In this document: piece by piece, positions 60,905 through 64,000 of the stretch
Layout: each line of letters begins with the position of its first letter
Position numbering within the stretch: the stretch's first letter is position 1
Assembly (NCBI GenBank): GCA_032718475.1
Contig: JAUCBJ010000974.1
Span: forward strand, 1-64,000
Source: Nemertoderma westbladi
Lineage: Eukaryota > Xenacoelomorpha > Nemertodermatida > Nemertodermatidae
DNA: 64,000 nt
Direction of reading: 5' to 3'
Made by a program: the position numbers and the translations under genes
Notes under the pieces: model-generated
What the model saw: the letters and a program-made list of their open reading frames with translations, nothing else
Database searches by the model: none
What the model was told of the DNA's origin: nothing

Positions 60905-61712
60905 TTCGGTAGTTGTAAGTCAAGTAAAGTGAGTGTCAAAATATCAAACTTACCGTATTTTATTTCTAAACGGTATTAATTACAGTCATATAAAATTAGC
61001 CTACCGGCTGATTTTATAGCAGATGGATAAAATTAGCCTAGCGGCCAATTTTACAGCAAATAAACGTCACGGAATAAGTATATAATAAAATTAGCCTAGC
61101 GGCCAGTTTTATAACAAATAAATCGGATAACGATATGCGTTATCAAAAGGTAAATTAAATACAATAATACGGACTAATTCAGCAATAAACAAAGAAATCG
61201 TACGGAATGCATAAATACTTGAGACAGTGGAACCCACAATAATTTTAACTAATACGGTAATGCCTAACTTATTTATGCAACTTTTCGAACTCACCCCCTC
61301 CAATCATTCTCCAGAAAAACAGATTCCCAGATACAAACCGGACGTGAACCTTTCCGTTTCCAGCGTTGCGGACGAAGTGCGATTTTCCCAACCAAAGTTG
61401 TTGAGTTATCTATCTCCCAAACTTGCTAAACACGGTCTTGCTCTCGTTACAGTCTAGAAATGAGCTCTGAATCCTGAAAAACAAAAGAGTTAGGTTTTAC
61501 TTTTACGAAAATTTTGTACCGGTACAATATGGTATTTAAACCCTTTTAAACACCGGTATTCAATTCCAAATATTTTACACGCGGTTCAGATCAAATTTTA
61601 TTTCAAAAAATTAGCACTTAGCTAATCAAATATAAACTTTTACCTCAAAATACAAAATTTTTCAAATAACTTTAGTCCTACCGAACCGTAGTTCAGTAAA
61701 ACATATTCCTAC
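60905..61712 (-). other. Element B 5' leader with three stem-loops
   Basis: No coding frame. Three related inverted repeats, AAAATTAGCC-NNNN-GGCYRRTTTT, lie at 60992-61015, 61029-61052 and 61087-61110. Each has a stem of 9-10 pairs (counting G-T pairs) and a 4-nt loop (tacc, tagc, tagc). Around them is a loose tandem repeat ending in agcaaataaa-type sequence. Confidence 0.7.
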
Positions 61713-63609
61713 TATTCGAAGAGACAGTAACAAAATACCCTGCAATATCTTACTGTAAAGTTTGTGAATCAAATCATAAATCCGACCTTCTCACCAAAAC
61801 AGTAAACTCTAAGTAAGCGAATATATATTGCAGTATCGGTCTCTTATAACCGGTGAGGCAGAAAACAGTCTACGAACGGACAAACTTCGATAAAACAAAA
61901 TCCCGCGCAGCGAATCCTAAAATCAGGCTGACTCACTGACGGACTAAGGGGCTCGTATACTTTGCCGCGGTGTGATTTATATGGTTGGGCGAGAAAGACG
62001 CTAGCTAGGTGCAGAAAGGTCTAACTAGCGGCAAAATAAAATAATAAAATTATTTTATATATTTTGAGGTGTAAATAATTTCTAACGCGCGTGTGTCTTG
62101 ATTCTAAACAGTCAAAAGTCAGTTTTGCTCCTTCATATATATAATTACTGGGTCCGGTGTGCATTTTACAAATATTCTAATTTTGTAACTTGTAGGTCCA
62201 ATACTCACGAATGATAAGGCTCCTTCCCCCTTTGTGTATTTCCAGGACTCAAATTCAGGCATAAGGTTAATACTACACCCAGAATTCGTCAATTTTAATT
62301 TACCAGGTCCCTAATACTAAGAAGAAATGTGTTAGTTTACTACAGTAGGCGTACAGTTACTAATAGCTAGCCTGGTGTTCTTATCTAGAATTTTGGCTGC
62401 CTAGATGTGCACGGCAACTTCCTAACAGAATGTTGGCGGGGACACGGTAGATGTTAGTATCCCTAAATAGCCTCAATTTATTTGCGCCTAGTTGTAAACT
62501 GCCCTACCGCCTGAACGGTACAATCCCAATTCAGGTAAAACACAGTAACTCTTCTGGCCTACAAGTTCTAATGCAATGGACACCGTTGTACTACAAACAG
62601 TCACAGACGCACCTGTACTTAGCAAGAGTTAGGCGTACAGTTTGCTGCACCCTACCAATGTGTATGCCTTGTACCGGTGTGCCTGCGTCCTATCTGTGTA
62701 CTAGTATCTCTGCCTGCTCTCCCCCCGTAGGAATATGAAGGTCTACTGTGGGTTTTTTCTCTGAATTAAGACAGTATGGTCCCTAGATGTAATTTTTAGC
62801 ACACAGCGTGTCACTACCTCTACCTTCGATCTTTGGTCTTATACTTAGGTAGCAAGGCATTGAACGCTGTCTAACCTTTCAGGCGATGGGCGAATAACTC
62901 AAGAGTGATATTGTGGGTTGTCTCCTTCTACATTCCTCAGATGTTCTCGTTCATCGCTGTGGCCCGATGTCTAGCCTGCCATCCTGTCCCTCAGTTAGGT
63001 TCACCGTGGTAAAACATGATAAAAAAAAAGGGCAGATGTAACAAGTATTTCTAACTTTATTACAGAATATATACGTAAATGTAACAAGAAACTAATAGAT
63101 AACTAATAAAGATTAGGATAAGCAAGAATGATTGATACACTAAGAGTGAGAGATTATTAACTAATGAACGAAATCGCACCTTTTATAGCAAATTTGTGCT
63201 GCAATCAATCGAGAAAATGCTCGATTGTTCTATGAGTTCTAATAGGTTTTTAAAGATAACTATTGGTCCAGCGAATATATAACTTGCACGACATTGGTTA
63301 CTATCTAATAACTGCAATCCCATTGGTTAATCTACTTCGAGCAAATGCAATTTAATTTGTAGTGGTTAATTTAAATGAGTTGAAACTCTGCACAAAAAAT
63401 AATTCGCACCTACTAGGATTCGAACTCAATACCTACTACATATAATTTCCAACTCTTTACCGACTGAGCTACTGAACCACTTGAATAATCATCGTACAAA
63501 TAGATATAGTAAATACAAATGAGGACTTAATGTAATCTTTATAGCAAAGTTAATTCGAACAAAATAAAATTTTGAAAATCCACGGCATTTATGAGAATAT
63601 AATTCTATA
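61713..63609 (-). repeat. Element B 5' LTR
   Basis: Partner of 44931-46832. It begins tattcgaagagacag (TA where the other copy has TG) and ends aattctata, followed directly by the TGGAT duplication. Confidence 0.9.
63406..63480 (-). other. tRNA-like segment in 5' LTR (Pol III A and B boxes)
   Basis: Second copy of the segment at 46629-46703. It has one visible change, in the D-stem/anticodon junction (ctcttt for cgcttt); A box at plus 63460-63471. Confidence 0.65.
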
Positions 63610-63614
63610 TGGAT

Positions 63615-64000
63615 ATTAGTTAGCAGTCAGTAGCGAGAGGGGGGCATATGAGTACAGTTGGATAGATCGTGTAGGCCACGCGACATATACTGCTGTACTG
63701 CACAGGCCCATAGAATAGGTCAGAATGTGGATTATGAAATAGAATAATCCATAAACAGTAAATAGTAGAAATAGATCAAAATAAAATAGAATAAGAATAG
63801 GGCTAAAATTTTAACAAATTATAGTAACAGTAGGAAAGAAATTCTGGAATACAATAAAAGTAACTGACAAAACTGCAAATTAGGGTACATCTAATAGCTT
63901 CAAAATTAAGTAGTAGGGATTTAGGCTATAAGGCGAAATTAGACAAGGAATAGGCCATTATCGGACCGTACAGACCATCCTAGCGGCATCACTCACTTAT
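63615..64000. other. Right flank of element B, no gene seen
   Basis: Begins attagttagcagtcagtagcgagaggggggc, matching in character the GTTAGTTAG array left of element B, then AT-rich sequence to the window end. It may be the rest of the element C 3' region. Confidence 0.4.

Larger units (their letters stand above)
44931..63609 (-). mobile_element. Element B: 18.7-kb BEL/Pao element with extra coding block
   Basis: Direct repeats of about 1.9 kb (44931-46832 and 61713-63609) are flanked by TGGAT at 44926-44930 and 63610-63614, so this is a bona fide single insertion. Minus-strand order: 5' LTR; leader of about 0.8 kb with stem-loops; gag-like coiled-coil region; gag/knuckle/protease/RT; RNase H/integrase; 0.6-kb gap; a second coding block with a 3'-5' exonuclease-like fold and CCHC knuckles; AT-rich 3' region; 3' LTR. 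The LTRs differ at roughly nine substitutions plus one rearranged patch near 45240-45270. BEL elements are usually well under 10 kb, so the size is exceptional. No canonical TGG primer-binding site or strong polypurine tract is visible at the expected positions. Confidence 0.88.

Overview
The window is eukaryotic and almost certainly from an invertebrate animal, which I cannot name to species. Evidence: a split gene with consensus GT-AG splice sites on the minus strand, a eukaryotic tRNA-Ile(AAT), a secreted multi-module cysteine-rich protein, satellites, and many BEL/Pao LTR retrotransposons and LINEs. Only two host-type loci are visible, plus one tRNA; nearly everything else is repeats, whole transposons, or transposons nested in one another.

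Layout. 1-8.37 kb: AT-rich, gene-poor DNA with a 68-bp satellite, a TTGCTC-type minisatellite, a 31-bp hairpin repeat and smaller duplications. 8.37-15.75 kb: element A, a young complete BEL/Pao retrotransposon (minus strand) with near-identical LTRs, a tRNA-Tyr primer-binding site and a gag-pol frame broken by one in-frame TAA. 15.98-16.81 and 17.88-18.64 kb: two related inverted-repeat DNA transposons, both flanked by GTAC; the second splits a cysteine-rich secreted-protein gene (17.08-19.51 kb) whose frame is continuous if the insertion plus one GTAC is discounted. 19.78-20.35 kb: truncated LINE with a perfect 12-bp target duplication. 20.76 kb: tRNA-Ile. 21.8-26.3 kb: an intron-containing transposase-like gene (minus) with another LINE inserted in it. 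27-34 kb: a decayed BEL copy (C2) interrupted by a LINE and by a 1.7-kb inverted-repeat transposon with ACGT duplications. 34.6-38.5 kb: decayed BEL element D with a 584-bp tandem duplication. 39.2-44.4 kb: BEL element C (plus strand) with several disabling breaks.

44.93-63.61 kb holds element B, the most unusual object: an 18.7-kb BEL/Pao element (minus strand) with 1.9-kb LTRs and a 5-bp duplication TGGAT. Its gag-protease-RT-RNase H-integrase region lies in one frame of about 3,000 codons with three in-frame stops. Downstream of pol is a second coding block of about 3.4 kb, where BEL elements sometimes carry an env. I see no envelope features there. Instead it reads as a WRN/EXD-like DEDD 3'-5' exonuclease fold followed by three CCHC zinc knuckles and an arginine-rich tail. 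A 17-nt motif (AGGCTCRCRAGTCTTCC) recurs at least 12 times, plus one near-match, all on one strand, in coding and non-coding parts and in two different codon phases, so it looks selected or spread as nucleotide sequence. The leader has three similar stem-loops, and each LTR carries a tRNA-like segment with Pol III A and B boxes.

All calls are by eye from the sequence. Family assignments rest on motif recognition, not on database searches.
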